A stretch of 64,000 nt of DNA. Origin: Saccharofermentans sp. (lineage in GTDB: Bacteria; Bacillota; Clostridia; Saccharofermentanales; Saccharofermentanaceae). This document shows, in pieces, positions 8,772 to 17,540 of the stretch (position 1 is the first letter of the stretch; every line of letters begins with the position of its first letter). The stretch lies in NCBI GenBank assembly GCA_016292215.1, contig JAEFBB010000001.1:1-64000 (forward strand). The letters run 5' to 3'. Below the pieces are notes generated by a model. That model made no database searches, was not told where the DNA came from, and saw only the letters and a program-made list of their open reading frames with translations. Position numbers and translations under genes: made by a program.

Positions 8772-8800
8772 TTGACAGTCTAACAGTCGTTAGATAAAAT
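8772..8800 (+). promoter_or_regulatory. Consensus promoter of the tetR operon
   Basis: TTGACA (8772-8777), exactly 17 bases, then TAAAAT (8795-8800). The spacer is filled by an operator-like palindrome, so the promoter should be tightly repressed by the TetR protein encoded next. Confidence 0.88.
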
Positions 8801-8820
8801 GTCTCTAACAATCGTTAGAG
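8779..8820 (+). promoter_or_regulatory. Twin TetR operator
   Basis: Two near-identical palindromes, TCTAACAGTCGTTAGA (8779-8794) and CTCTAACAATCGTTAGAG (8803-8820). The first lies between -35 and -10, the second just past the expected transcription start. The arms CTAAC/GTTAG and a 4-base centre fit a TetR dimer site. Binding by the adjacent TetR is inference from position. Confidence 0.85.
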
Positions 8821-8830
8821 AGGTTTGCTT

Positions 8831-9436
8831 ATGAGTACCAGAGACAAGATAATGGATGTCGCGCTCAACATGTTCTCTGAAAGAGGCTATGAAGCTGTTT
8901 CCATAAGAGACATCTGCGGAGAAGTAGGCATCAAGGAAAGCACTCTTTATTATCATTTCAAGAACAAGGAAGACATCCTTAATTCACTTATAGATAAGTT
9001 CAGGTCCCATATAGACGGGCTTCTTATTCATGTTGATGAGATCGCAGGAATGCCGGGAAAGAAGGAAAAGAAATCTGATGATGCCGGCCTTCAGATGATG
9101 GATTCTTACATGATCGACAGCTATTTGTTTGATCCTTTCTGCAATCTGATGTTAAGGCTCATGATGATCGAGCAGTTCCATAATGAAGAGATCAGGGCTC
9201 TTTATGAGAAGACATTGTTTACTGATCCGTATGAGATCCAGCTTAGTGTCTTCAGAAAACTCTCATCAGCCGGAGCAATACCCGAGAAGGACGTTGAGTG
9301 GATCGTTAAAGAATACCATTCATACATGACGATGCTTACATTCAAATATCTTCTTAACGGCGACCTTACCGAGAAGCGCAAGAATGCGTATTACAGGGAA
9401 GTTCATGAATTCATGACAAGAAGGTTTTTGGCATGA
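8831..9436 (+). CDS. TetR/AcrR family transcriptional regulator (autoregulator)
   Basis: The 201-residue protein has a TetR_N helix-turn-helix at residues 5-50 (ALNMFSERGYEAVSIRDICG, then KESTLYYHFKNKEDIL) and an all-helical ligand domain behind it. I use the ATG at 8831, with GAGAGG about 8 bases upstream, rather than a TTG two codons earlier. Two matching palindromes cover its own promoter, so it should repress itself and the three genes behind it until a ligand binds. The inducer is unknown; glycosyltransferase targets such as aglycones or antibiotics are candidates. Its stop overlaps the next start (ATGA). Confidence 0.93.
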   Translation: MSTRDKIMDVALNMFSERGYEAVSIRDICGEVGIKESTLYYHFKNKEDILNSLIDKFRSHIDGLLIHVDEIAGMPGKKEKKSDDAGLQMMDSYMIDSYLFDPFCNLMLRLMMIEQFHNEEIRALYEKTLFTDPYEIQLSVFRKLSSAGAIPEKDVEWIVKEYHSYMTMLTFKYLLNGDLTEKRKNAYYREVHEFMTRRFLA

Positions 9437-10647
9437 AGAAGATAGCGATGTTTACGATGGGCACCAGAGGAGATGTCCAGCCGTATATTTATCTTTCAAA
9501 AGGCCTGATGAGAAAAGGATATGATGTGGTCCTCGGTACGCATCCCTGTTGGAGAGGGCTGGTTGAAGAAGCGGGAATTCATTTCGAGCCTGTAGGACCT
9601 GATATCGATATCGAGAAAGTGACTACGATAATCCGCGGCCAGTCAAAGAACGCGATGATGAGCCTGCTTAAGACGATGAATTTCATCATGAAGATCATCG
9701 AAGGGTCATCCGAAGAGGTATATGAGATCTGCAAAGGCAAGGACCTTGTTATCGTTACCCACAGCCAGATGGGAGCTGTCGAAGCCGGAGTATTAGGCAT
9801 CCCGAAGGTTAACGTAACTCTCCAGACTGAGATGATCGGCGAGAAGCTTCGTAAGCAGAAATTCGGAGAGAAACTTATTGGAGGTTTTATCGCTAAGCAG
9901 GCTGCAAAACCGACAAATAAGATCCGCAAGTTATACGGACTTAAGCCCGTAAAATCAGCCGATGAAGAGATGTCCGACAAGCTCAATCTAATACCGATAA
10001 GCAAGTATGTGTTAGACAGAAATCCATATTGGGAAGAGAAGAATGTCATCTGCGGTTACTGGTGCGATGAGGAAGAAGAATACATTCCTGATGAGAGACT
10101 GAAATCTTTTGTTGAGAGTGGCGAAAAGCCTGTCATTCTAGCGTTGGGAGCGATGTCTTTCGAAGCAGAAGCAGACAGGAACAAGCTCGACATGTTTGTG
10201 AGAGCATTTCAAAAAACAGGCTGCAGAGCGATCATCCAGGGCTTCCAGAAAACGCTCAAGGACTACGATCTTCCCGATACCATGATCGCGGTAGGAAGCG
10301 TGCCGCACAGCTGGCTTTTCAGAAATGCGAAGTTTGTTATTCATCACTGCGGATTCGGGACGACAGCAGCAACGATGATATACGGTGTTCCGTCGATACC
10401 TGTGCCGCACGTCCTGGACCAGTTAGGATTTGCGATGCAGCTTGAGAAAAAGAATGTTGCGACAAAGCACATCAAAGCAAAAGATTTGAGTGAGCAGACG
10501 ATCACGGAAGCGATAGAAGAAATGAACGTCAATTATGCGGACAAAAAGAGAAACGCAGAGTCGATATCCGGGAAGATTGCCACTGAAAACGGTGTCGCCG
10601 AAGCCGTAAGACTGATAGAATCTGTTATAGATGACGGATTACTCTAA
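9433..10647 (+). CDS. GT1-family glycosyltransferase (UDP-glucuronosyltransferase/MGT-like)
   Basis: The 404-residue GT-B enzyme begins IAMFTMGTRGDVQPYIYLSK, the N-terminal acceptor-domain signature of GT1 sterol/macrolide glycosyltransferases (GxxGDVxP). The C-terminal nucleotide-sugar region holds the HHCGFGTTAATMIYGVPSIP segment and the DQ pair (about residues 296-330), which usually contacts the sugar. It would glycosylate a small lipophilic acceptor such as a lipid, macrolide or plant aglycone in the cytosol. The 4-base overlap with tetR shows co-regulation, pointing to detoxification or a tailoring step; this role is inferred. Confidence 0.9.
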   Translation: MKKIAMFTMGTRGDVQPYIYLSKGLMRKGYDVVLGTHPCWRGLVEEAGIHFEPVGPDIDIEKVTTIIRGQSKNAMMSLLKTMNFIMKIIEGSSEEVYEICKGKDLVIVTHSQMGAVEAGVLGIPKVNVTLQTEMIGEKLRKQKFGEKLIGGFIAKQAAKPTNKIRKLYGLKPVKSADEEMSDKLNLIPISKYVLDRNPYWEEKNVICGYWCDEEEEYIPDERLKSFVESGEKPVILALGAMSFEAEADRNKLDMFVRAFQKTGCRAIIQGFQKTLKDYDLPDTMIAVGSVPHSWLFRNAKFVIHHCGFGTTAATMIYGVPSIPVPHVLDQLGFAMQLEKKNVATKHIKAKDLSEQTITEAIEEMNVNYADKKRNAESISGKIATENGVAEAVRLIESVIDDGLL

Positions 10648-10667
10648 GAAAGAGAAATTGACTGAAG

Positions 10668-11360
10668 ATGAGAATATTATTCATAAGACACGGCGAACCT
10701 GATTACGAGCATGATGACGTTACTGAAGCGGGCGCGAGGCAGGCTCTTCTGGTCGCTGAAAGACTCAAAGATGAAGGCATAGAAGAGATCTGGTCTTCTA
10801 CTCACGGCAGAGCGGTAAACACGGCAAAGCCTACAGCTGAGCTTTTGGGACTTCCGATCAAGACCGTTGATTTCATCCGCGAAGTCACATGGGGTCCGAA
10901 GACCGGTGAGGAGATTTTCGCAGGCGGTCATCCGTGGGATATCGCGGACGAGATGGCGCGGAACGGAATGAACCTCAATGATCCTGACTGGCGCAGCAAT
11001 CCCTGCTTTAAGACCAACATGGTCTTGGACTGTGTCGATACGATAGAGAAGGGCATAGACGAATGGCTTCTGGATCTGGGCTATAAGAGAAACGGCCTTT
11101 ATTACGATCACTTGGTAGAGGAAGACCATCACCGCACGATTGCGTTCTTCTGCCACGGAGGTTCCGCGAGTGCAGCGATAGCGCATATCATGAACCTGCC
11201 GTTTCCTTACGTCTGTGCATTGCTGCACATGGAGTTCACGGGTATTACGATACTTCGCATGGACAGACATGCCGGACCTTGCACGCTTCCTTGCATGGAG
11301 CTTGCCAATGACGGAAGGCATGTAAAGGAAGGCTATTATCACCGCTTATCGAATAAATGA
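10668..11360 (+). CDS. Histidine phosphatase superfamily protein (phosphoglycerate-mutase-like)
   Basis: This 230-residue protein starts MRILFIRHGEPDYE with the RHG catalytic motif (H8 phospho-acceptor) and carries the second histidine in FFCHGGSASAAI near residue 164. These mark branch 1 histidine phosphatases. It lacks obvious features of glycolytic phosphoglycerate mutase, so a small-molecule phosphatase is more likely. It is third in the tetR operon, 20 bases after the glycosyltransferase. Confidence 0.88.
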   Translation: MRILFIRHGEPDYEHDDVTEAGARQALLVAERLKDEGIEEIWSSTHGRAVNTAKPTAELLGLPIKTVDFIREVTWGPKTGEEIFAGGHPWDIADEMARNGMNLNDPDWRSNPCFKTNMVLDCVDTIEKGIDEWLLDLGYKRNGLYYDHLVEEDHHRTIAFFCHGGSASAAIAHIMNLPFPYVCALLHMEFTGITILRMDRHAGPCTLPCMELANDGRHVKEGYYHRLSNK

Positions 11361-11372
11361 GCAGGAGTCTTT

Positions 11373-11813
11373 ATGGATAAAAGGATAATTGATTTTTTGA
11401 TCAGGGCTAAGAAAGCCACATACGCCGGAAAGGGCGCGGAGACTGCATCTTCAAGACCTGAATCTCACGATCTGATCTATCGTGAAGATGACCTGATGTA
11501 TTACGACACATATCTTGGCGGCAATAAGTTTGCGGGCGAAGAAGCGTTGTGGATATCAGATAAGCCGTACTGGAGTATGAACTACGTCGGACGTGTAACC
11601 GGCGAGAACTTCAGCGGTGATTTCCTGAAGGAAGCATTGCTGAATGTGCCTTATGAGATTCCTTTCAGAGGACCGTTATCTTACGTAAATGGTGACTATA
11701 CATATAAGTGTGAAGTGACAGGCTCTTTCGAGTGGTTCCAAGGATATGAGACCATTTGTTATCAGGGCAAAGAGATATATGATTGTTACTTCCACGGTGG
11801 AATGATCGAGTGA
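11373..11813 (+). CDS. DUF5680 domain protein
   Basis: A 146-residue soluble protein that matches my recollection of DUF5680, a small domain often found alone or after an XRE helix-turn-helix in Firmicutes (features RAKKATYAG near the start, YYDTYLGG and a GxxWxMNYxG-like block). Here there is no DNA-binding part. It closes the tetR operon 12 bases after the phosphatase. The function is unknown. Confidence 0.7.
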   Translation: MDKRIIDFLIRAKKATYAGKGAETASSRPESHDLIYREDDLMYYDTYLGGNKFAGEEALWISDKPYWSMNYVGRVTGENFSGDFLKEALLNVPYEIPFRGPLSYVNGDYTYKCEVTGSFEWFQGYETICYQGKEIYDCYFHGGMIE

Positions 11814-11846
11814 TCAGGCATAAGCTCAACAGAATCGGGCGTGCAA

Positions 11847-11855
11847 TGTTATAAT
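11847..11855 (+). promoter_or_regulatory. Extended -10 promoter of the zinc-ribbon/VWA/PurA-like operon
   Basis: TGT-TATAAT 43 bases before the start at 11898, without a clear -35. Confidence 0.6.
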
Positions 11856-11897
11856 CAAATAAGTTTGAATTCTGTTCAGGAATAGGGAAGGAATAAT

Positions 11898-12785
11898 ATG
11901 GAAAGCAAGCTTCTTAATATCAGATGTGATAATTGCGGAGCTGAGTACAGGATCAGCTCCCAGGGCGAGATGATCTGCCGTTTCTGCGGTTCAAAGGTCT
12001 ATCTCTCCGATAAGGACTTCAAGGCTTATAAGAAGACCAGAGACAACATGCTCCATAATGACCGCTTCCTCAATGATGAGGCTGCCGATGAGGGCGATGT
12101 GCTCTGTCTCTGGAATAATTCCTCCAAGGCCAATTTTACGACCGACAGAGGCAGTACGATCACCTTGGACAGTTACTACTCCGTGATCTTGGATGAGAAA
12201 GAAGTTTACATTGGTTCTGATAAGATCGCGATCGTATTTAAGAACGCGCTGAGTGCCGCAAATTTCACGATCATGCTGTCTAAGATCGAGTATCCGTCTG
12301 CTGACATCAAGGGCCTTAGCAGGTTTCTGCCGAACGTTATCTATAAGGCAAATCTTGAAGACGGCAGAGCCCTGTTGATCGTCTCGAAAACAGAGAACAT
12401 CTATCCTTTGTTCCTTTTCGAGAATTTAAAAGCTACTACAGTCGCGTGGATAATCTCCCGTTTTGAAAATCTGGGATGTCTTCTTGAGTTTAATGATATG
12501 GATTTCAAGGCCATTAAGGCTGAAGATGTTTACATCAACCCCAAGACTCACGAGCTCTTTATCCTGGACGGCTGGGAAGGCGTGGAGGTGACATCAAGGC
12601 GCAATTACCTTAAGGATATGAGAAAGATCGCAAAGGACATCATGGATGAGTCCACGGCGCCTGAGCTTTGTATGAAGTTCCTTAACGGCAGCCCTGCTGA
12701 GACTGCGTACGACGATTTCAGCGCCTGGGATGATGTCATAGAGAACGGTTTTAACGGACACAATTTCCATCAATTCAATACATGA
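11898..12785 (+). CDS. Zinc-ribbon protein of unknown function, first gene of VWA/PurA-like operon
   Basis: The 295-residue protein has an N-terminal zinc ribbon (CDNCGAEY at residues 10-17 with CRFCGSK at 28-34). The remainder is soluble, alpha/beta and not recognisable; it contains ILDGWEGVEV near residue 220, a late position for a folded domain core. GGAAGG precedes the ATG. It is 15 bases upstream of the VWA gene. Zinc ribbon, VWA and nucleotide-ligase neighbours suggest a multiprotein assembly, but no function is established. Confidence 0.75.
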   Translation: MESKLLNIRCDNCGAEYRISSQGEMICRFCGSKVYLSDKDFKAYKKTRDNMLHNDRFLNDEAADEGDVLCLWNNSSKANFTTDRGSTITLDSYYSVILDEKEVYIGSDKIAIVFKNALSAANFTIMLSKIEYPSADIKGLSRFLPNVIYKANLEDGRALLIVSKTENIYPLFLFENLKATTVAWIISRFENLGCLLEFNDMDFKAIKAEDVYINPKTHELFILDGWEGVEVTSRRNYLKDMRKIAKDIMDESTAPELCMKFLNGSPAETAYDDFSAWDDVIENGFNGHNFHQFNT

Positions 12786-12800
12786 TAAAGGAGTAACAAA

Positions 12801-13658
12801 ATGGGACGCGGAAGTTATACTGCAAGAGACTGGGAAAGACTTAGAACTGCCAGAAAGATCACTTCTGATTCATCTGCCGAGAATCTTTTTAAGAACACAC
12901 AGATGCTCGATAAGTTCAATCCTAAATTCATAAGTGTGAGAGAATCAAGAGATAACGATGAACATCCGAATTCCACACCTATTGCTATCGGTGTTGATGT
13001 AACAGGTTCGATGGGTTATCTGTCTGAGGAGATCATCAAGAATTCCCTTAACGAACTTATGAAGAAGCTCTATGCTTCGAATGTTATTCCGGATCCGCAG
13101 CTTATGTTCGCGGCTATCGGTGACGCGGAAGAAGACGACGCGCCTTTGCAGGTAACACAATTTGAATCTGATATCCGTATCGCAGAGCAGCTCCTCGAGC
13201 TATGGCTTGAAGGCAGAGGCGGTGATACCCCGGAAGATTATGCTTTATTCTGGTATTTCCTCGCAAAGCACACAGATACCGACAGCATGAAGAAGAGAGG
13301 CCGGAAGGGCTTTGCTTTTACGATCGGTGACGCTCCTAATCATCCTTCTCTTTCGAATAACGCGATCAAGAAGATCTTTAATGATGATGTCCAGGGCGAT
13401 TTGAAAGAGACAGAGATAATTGAAGAGACATTGAAGAGCTATGAGCTTTTCCACATCAATATATCTACAAGGAGCGAGATAACGGTAATTGACGGCAGAA
13501 CGATCAACGTGCCCAGAGAATGCGTTTTCCTCCTTCCTGAGCTGATCATCAGCGTTATCTGCAAGGTCAAGGGACTTAATGCCGCTGATATTCTCGGAGA
13601 TCTTACTCCTGATGTGACCAAGAGACTCAACAGAATGATGGGCAGCATAATAATCTGA
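12801..13658 (+). CDS. VWA-like (von Willebrand A) domain protein with MIDAS motif
   Basis: This 285-residue protein has a Rossmann-like VWA domain from about residue 55 onwards. The metal-ion-dependent adhesion site is visible as DVTGSMGYL (DxTGSM, about residues 67-75), with a second element GRGGDTPEDY (about 138-147) and a third acidic site IGDAPNH (about 176-182). No signal peptide is present, so it acts in the cytosol, where VWA proteins usually scaffold AAA+ or other enzymes. Its stop overlaps the start of the PurA-like gene by one base (TGATG), a strong sign of coupled synthesis. No MoxR ATPase is nearby. Confidence 0.85.
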   Translation: MGRGSYTARDWERLRTARKITSDSSAENLFKNTQMLDKFNPKFISVRESRDNDEHPNSTPIAIGVDVTGSMGYLSEEIIKNSLNELMKKLYASNVIPDPQLMFAAIGDAEEDDAPLQVTQFESDIRIAEQLLELWLEGRGGDTPEDYALFWYFLAKHTDTDSMKKRGRKGFAFTIGDAPNHPSLSNNAIKKIFNDDVQGDLKETEIIEETLKSYELFHINISTRSEITVIDGRTINVPRECVFLLPELIISVICKVKGLNAADILGDLTPDVTKRLNRMMGSIII

Positions 13659-14800
13659 TGTATTACGCTGTAATCGGAAATAATTACGGTGACGAAGGAA
13701 AAGGCCTGGCAGTCGATTATCTGACGCTGTCAGGTCATAATCTTGTTGTAAGACATAACGGCGGCGCCCAGGCGGGTCACACCGTTGACAAAGAAGACAG
13801 GCGCTTTGTTTTCCACGAGCTTTCTTCGGGCTCATTTAACGGCGCTGACACATACTGGGCAAGCACTTTCCTGCCTGATCTTTATAAGCTTGAAGAAGAG
13901 ATAAACGACTTCGCGAAAGTGTCTTCTGCACCGATGAAGATCTTTGCTTCTCCTTTATGCTGCATAACGCTTCTTTACGATGTCTATATTAACCAGAAAA
14001 GGGAAGAATTACGTGGCGAAGATAAGCACGGCAGCTGCGGTATGGGCATCTGGGAAGCGACCAAGAGATCGCAAAACGGATTCGGTGTTACTTTAGGAGA
14101 GATACGGTCAAGCACTGTATCTGAACTGGCTTCAAAGCTGTCGCAGATCGAAGCGGATTATGTGTCTTCAAAGATCGCAAAATTCGGCATAAGCGAGGAT
14201 CTCAATCTCGATACTTTTGAGTATGCGGCTATTCTTAAGGCTGCGCTCGAAAAGCACGTGGTGCTGGTAGAAGACGAACGGTCTTTATTTATGTTTTACG
14301 ACAATGTGGTTTTCGAAGGCGGACAGGGACTTCTGCTTGATACAGCAAGAGATGATCTGTGGCCTCACACGACGTGCAGCAGGACGAATCTGACCAATCC
14401 CGCGACGATCCTCGGGAATCACGGACTAAAGCTCGACGAGGCTGTCTATGTGACGCGCACATACCTGACGCGTCACGGCGCGGGACCTTTTAATGAGGAT
14501 CCGGATCTGTGCTTTGAGGATGCGACAAATATCCCGAATCCATGGCAGGACAAGTTGAGATTCGGAAGATTTGATTCTGCCTCATCGCTGATAGAAAGGG
14601 CAGTCAAAGACAGGCGTGATAATTGTCCTGAAGCAAAGACATCGCTGTTTGTCACGCACCTTAATGAGACCGGTGATAAAGTGCTTACAGAAGAAGGCGA
14701 CGTTGATATTGCAGAGTTTACGAAGACTGCGATATCTGCAGGTGTAGATAAAATATTTTGCTCGCGTAGCAAACTTAGTAATGAAGTAAAAACAGAATAA
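13658..14800 (+). CDS. Divergent adenylosuccinate synthetase-family protein
   Basis: The 380-residue protein belongs to the PurA family: GNNYGDEGKGLAVDY holds catalytic D12 and the P-loop-like glycines, and RHNGGAQAGHTV holds catalytic H41. A distant GQGLLLDT threonine loop (about residue 225) and RTYLTRHGAGPF (about 267-278) are also kept. It is about 50 residues shorter than the usual 430, and the IMP-binding segment reads GSCGMGIWEATKR instead of the normal GIGPAYEDK-like block. It overlaps a VWA gene rather than purine genes. I infer a paralogue with changed substrate rather than the housekeeping enzyme; retention of D12 argues against a phage PurZ. Confidence 0.85.
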   Translation: MYYAVIGNNYGDEGKGLAVDYLTLSGHNLVVRHNGGAQAGHTVDKEDRRFVFHELSSGSFNGADTYWASTFLPDLYKLEEEINDFAKVSSAPMKIFASPLCCITLLYDVYINQKREELRGEDKHGSCGMGIWEATKRSQNGFGVTLGEIRSSTVSELASKLSQIEADYVSSKIAKFGISEDLNLDTFEYAAILKAALEKHVVLVEDERSLFMFYDNVVFEGGQGLLLDTARDDLWPHTTCSRTNLTNPATILGNHGLKLDEAVYVTRTYLTRHGAGPFNEDPDLCFEDATNIPNPWQDKLRFGRFDSASSLIERAVKDRRDNCPEAKTSLFVTHLNETGDKVLTEEGDVDIAEFTKTAISAGVDKIFCSRSKLSNEVKTE

Positions 14801-14814
14801 GGAAGAGATTTGGG

Positions 14815-16374
14815 ATGATTCATTTTGGTTTTTCTTATGTGGGACTGTTGTTCTTCATAATGCTCTTTGTGCCGAATATTATCTGGACGAAGCACAAGCC
14901 CGGGGATTACGACAAGTATGTAGGCAACGAGAATAAAGTGCTTCTCATGATCGAGAGGATCGGCGAGGCCACGACGCTTACGGCTGCTCTTATCTTCAGC
15001 GATTACAATCTAAGAAGGTTTACCATCTGGTCGCTGTGGCTTTGCGCCGCGTTCTTTTTCATGGTCCTCTATGAACTGTACTGGATCAGATATTTCAGAA
15101 GCGAAAAGACCATGGCAGACATGTATTCAAGCTATGCGGGTTTCCCTGTAGCAGGCGCTTCACTGCCATGCATCGCTTTCTTCTGTCTGGGTATCTACGG
15201 CACCAACATATTCCTCATCGTAAGCAGCTTGTTCCTTTCGATCGGGCACATAGGTATTCATCTCAATCACAGAAAAGAAGCAGTCGGTAAAAAGAAGACT
15301 AAGAAGGCCATAAAAGTCATCAGAGTGCTTTTGCTTATCCCGGTTGTTTTCTTGCTCCTTATTACTGTAGTCGCGATCGCAGGCAGGAACATCAACTGGT
15401 TTAAGTTCAGCGTCAACACGCCTAATGGTATTGATGAGATGTCCTATGTTGAGATCGGAGGTCAGGAGCAGTATATCCACATTATGGGAAAAGATAAAAA
15501 TAACCCTGTTATCCTTTATCTGCACGGCGGACCTGCAGGCCCGGACTCAGCAATTATGCCGTTTTTTACTGATCCTCTTATCGACGATTACACTATCGTC
15601 TGCTGGGACCAGCGAGGCTGCGGCAGGACGTATTTTCATAATGCCGGTAAAGATCCTGATAATCTTACTGTTAACTTCGAGACTGCCCTCAGCGATACGG
15701 ATGAGATGGTGGATTATCTTTGCAAAAGATTTAACACTGACAAGGTCACGCTGATGTGCCATTCGTACGGCACGATCGTCGGTACGAGATATGTACAGGA
15801 GCACAGTGAGAGGGTAGAAGCATATATCGGCATCGGCCAGTTCGTAAGCTGCAGAAGATCTGATGAACTGGCTTATGAGGATGCTCTGGCAGCAGCAAAG
15901 GCGAATGGCGAAGATACTTCGGACCTTGAAGAAGTGTACAAGACATACCGTGAAGGCGATTCGCTGAAAGAGTATCTCGCGCTCCGCAATGCTACTTCGG
16001 GTTATCATCCGGCTAAGAATAAAGTCAACACTGCGTTGCTTGCTGTTTTCTGTCCTTATGCCGGCACAGATGATGTCAGGTGGGTCATGAAGCAGGCGGA
16101 CCTCGAGCTTTATGAGAAGCTCGAAAACAGCCTGATGGATACTACATACGAGTATGACGTCTATGACTACGATCTCGAATATGATGTCCCGATGTATTTT
16201 ATTTCGGGCAGCATGGATTATGTATGCAACACGAGTCTTACCAGGACTTTCAGCGAAGATATCACAGCTCCGCGCACGGCCTTCGCGGTAATCGAAGGCG
16301 GAGGCCACACTCCCCAGTATGAGACTCCTGAAGCGTTTGGAGAACTGGTAAAGCAGATGCTTAAGCTCGGTTGA
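14815..16374 (+). CDS. Membrane domain fused to alpha/beta hydrolase (proline-iminopeptidase-like)
   Basis: The 519-residue protein is a fusion. Residues 1-195 contain about six hydrophobic helices of an unrecognised integral membrane domain. Residues 205-519 form an alpha/beta hydrolase: HGGPAGPDS oxyanion region near 237, DQRGCGRT near 263, nucleophile elbow CHSYGT (S about 320), acid in ISGSMDY (about 467) and histidine in EGGGHTPQ (about 497). The elbow has Cys in place of the first Gly of GxSxG. The HGGPG/DQRGxGxS pattern is that of proline iminopeptidase-like enzymes. It follows the PurA-like gene by 14 bases. Confidence 0.85.
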   Translation: MIHFGFSYVGLLFFIMLFVPNIIWTKHKPGDYDKYVGNENKVLLMIERIGEATTLTAALIFSDYNLRRFTIWSLWLCAAFFFMVLYELYWIRYFRSEKTMADMYSSYAGFPVAGASLPCIAFFCLGIYGTNIFLIVSSLFLSIGHIGIHLNHRKEAVGKKKTKKAIKVIRVLLLIPVVFLLLITVVAIAGRNINWFKFSVNTPNGIDEMSYVEIGGQEQYIHIMGKDKNNPVILYLHGGPAGPDSAIMPFFTDPLIDDYTIVCWDQRGCGRTYFHNAGKDPDNLTVNFETALSDTDEMVDYLCKRFNTDKVTLMCHSYGTIVGTRYVQEHSERVEAYIGIGQFVSCRRSDELAYEDALAAAKANGEDTSDLEEVYKTYREGDSLKEYLALRNATSGYHPAKNKVNTALLAVFCPYAGTDDVRWVMKQADLELYEKLENSLMDTTYEYDVYDYDLEYDVPMYFISGSMDYVCNTSLTRTFSEDITAPRTAFAVIEGGGHTPQYETPEAFGELVKQMLKLG

Positions 16375-16461
16375 GTTCTTCTCAACGGTCAGTTGTTTGT
16401 ATTGGCGAACGAGTAAAGATATCATTTGGCTAAATTCAGATTGCAAAGGGGGCGTAGTGAT

Positions 16462-17511
16462 ATGGGCACAACGCTTGGAAAGAATATTAAGATCTACCGC
16501 AAGAATAAAGGCCTGACACAGGAAGAACTCGCAGATCTTCTTAACGTCACTCCGCAGGCGGTGAGCAAGTGGGAATCCGAGAACGGACTTCCTGACGTGT
16601 CTATGCTTATCCCGCTCGCGCAGGCTTTAGGCGTCAGCACGGACGCGCTCTTGGGATATGATTCACTGTCTGAGCAGGAAGAGCTGATCGCCAGAGTCAA
16701 AGAGACTGTTGCGGCTATGAAAAGCAGCGGTGACAGCAGAGAACGGAGGGCTCTTCGCGTCAGTGAATATCTGTCAACGGAGACATCACTTAATCCGGGA
16801 TGTTTCGAGCTGATCAAGGACTTTGCACAGGAGACTGCGGATCTGAGCATGTATGCTGATCCTGTGCTCGAGAATTGTTTCCCTGATGAGATGGACCTAA
16901 TCAAGAAGCTTTACCAGGACGCGATCCGCAAGGGCGCATATCTCATCAGCCACTGTAATGACAAGAGCCTTATCGAGAAGACACATTTTGCTGTCGCATG
17001 GATATATATTCATGACAAAGATTTCGATAATGCAAGAGAGCACATCAACGTGCTGCCGAGCATCTCTTCTAACCGCATAAAGGAAAAGCTCAGCATGGAG
17101 CTCACGTTCTTTGAGAGCGGCTTTGAGAAGATGAAAGGTGACATCAAGGAAAACTCTGTCATTCTGTTTGATCTCGTTAGCAGCATGCTTAATACTTTTG
17201 CCCAAAACTACGGATGGTGGTGTAAGGATAAGGACGAGGCGCTTGAGATCTGTGACTGGTGCGAGGGTATAGTTAAAGCTTTCGCGGCCAAAAAGGATTA
17301 TATCAGCATGCGTCACTATTTAAGGGCCAGAAGAAGCATAGTTTTCTTTAAGCTGGTAGCAGTCAAGAAGGCGGGCGATGACAAAGGCGCAGAAGCTTTG
17401 TATGGTGAGTTTGTAAAAGAGATCAGCGGTGAAGACCTTACTGACGAAGAAAAGGCTGTGGCAATAGAGCTTCTGAACAACGACATTGCTCATTACAGCA
17501 AGTATTGTTAA
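16462..17511 (+). CDS. XRE-family transcriptional regulator
   Basis: The 349-residue protein has a Cro/C1 helix-turn-helix at residues 5-60 (KNKGLTQEELADLLNVTPQA, then VSKWESENGLPDVSMLIPLA) and a long all-helical C-terminus that may be TPR-like. I choose the ATG at 16462 with GGGGG 9 bases upstream; a TTG twelve codons earlier has no ribosome site. It may regulate the neighbouring operon on either side, but no operator is evident. Target and signal are unknown. Confidence 0.88.
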   Translation: MGTTLGKNIKIYRKNKGLTQEELADLLNVTPQAVSKWESENGLPDVSMLIPLAQALGVSTDALLGYDSLSEQEELIARVKETVAAMKSSGDSRERRALRVSEYLSTETSLNPGCFELIKDFAQETADLSMYADPVLENCFPDEMDLIKKLYQDAIRKGAYLISHCNDKSLIEKTHFAVAWIYIHDKDFDNAREHINVLPSISSNRIKEKLSMELTFFESGFEKMKGDIKENSVILFDLVSSMLNTFAQNYGWWCKDKDEALEICDWCEGIVKAFAAKKDYISMRHYLRARRSIVFFKLVAVKKAGDDKGAEALYGEFVKEISGEDLTDEEKAVAIELLNNDIAHYSKYC

Positions 17512-17540
17512 TATTTTGGGGATTAATAAGGTAAGGGAAA

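Noticed and set aside
13658-14800. Phage-type PurZ (2-aminoadenylosuccinate synthetase)
   Set aside because: D12 of GDEGKG and H41 are retained as in ordinary PurA, no phage genes are nearby, and no Z-DNA partner (PurZ-linked polymerase, DatZ, MazZ) is seen.
11898-14800. A VWA/MoxR (AAA+) chaperone system
   Set aside because: No AAA+ ATPase is encoded next to the VWA gene, so this established pairing is not present.
14815-16374. True proline iminopeptidase
   Set aside because: The N-terminal membrane domain and altered nucleophile elbow make a specific peptidase call unsafe, although the hydrolase fold is clear.
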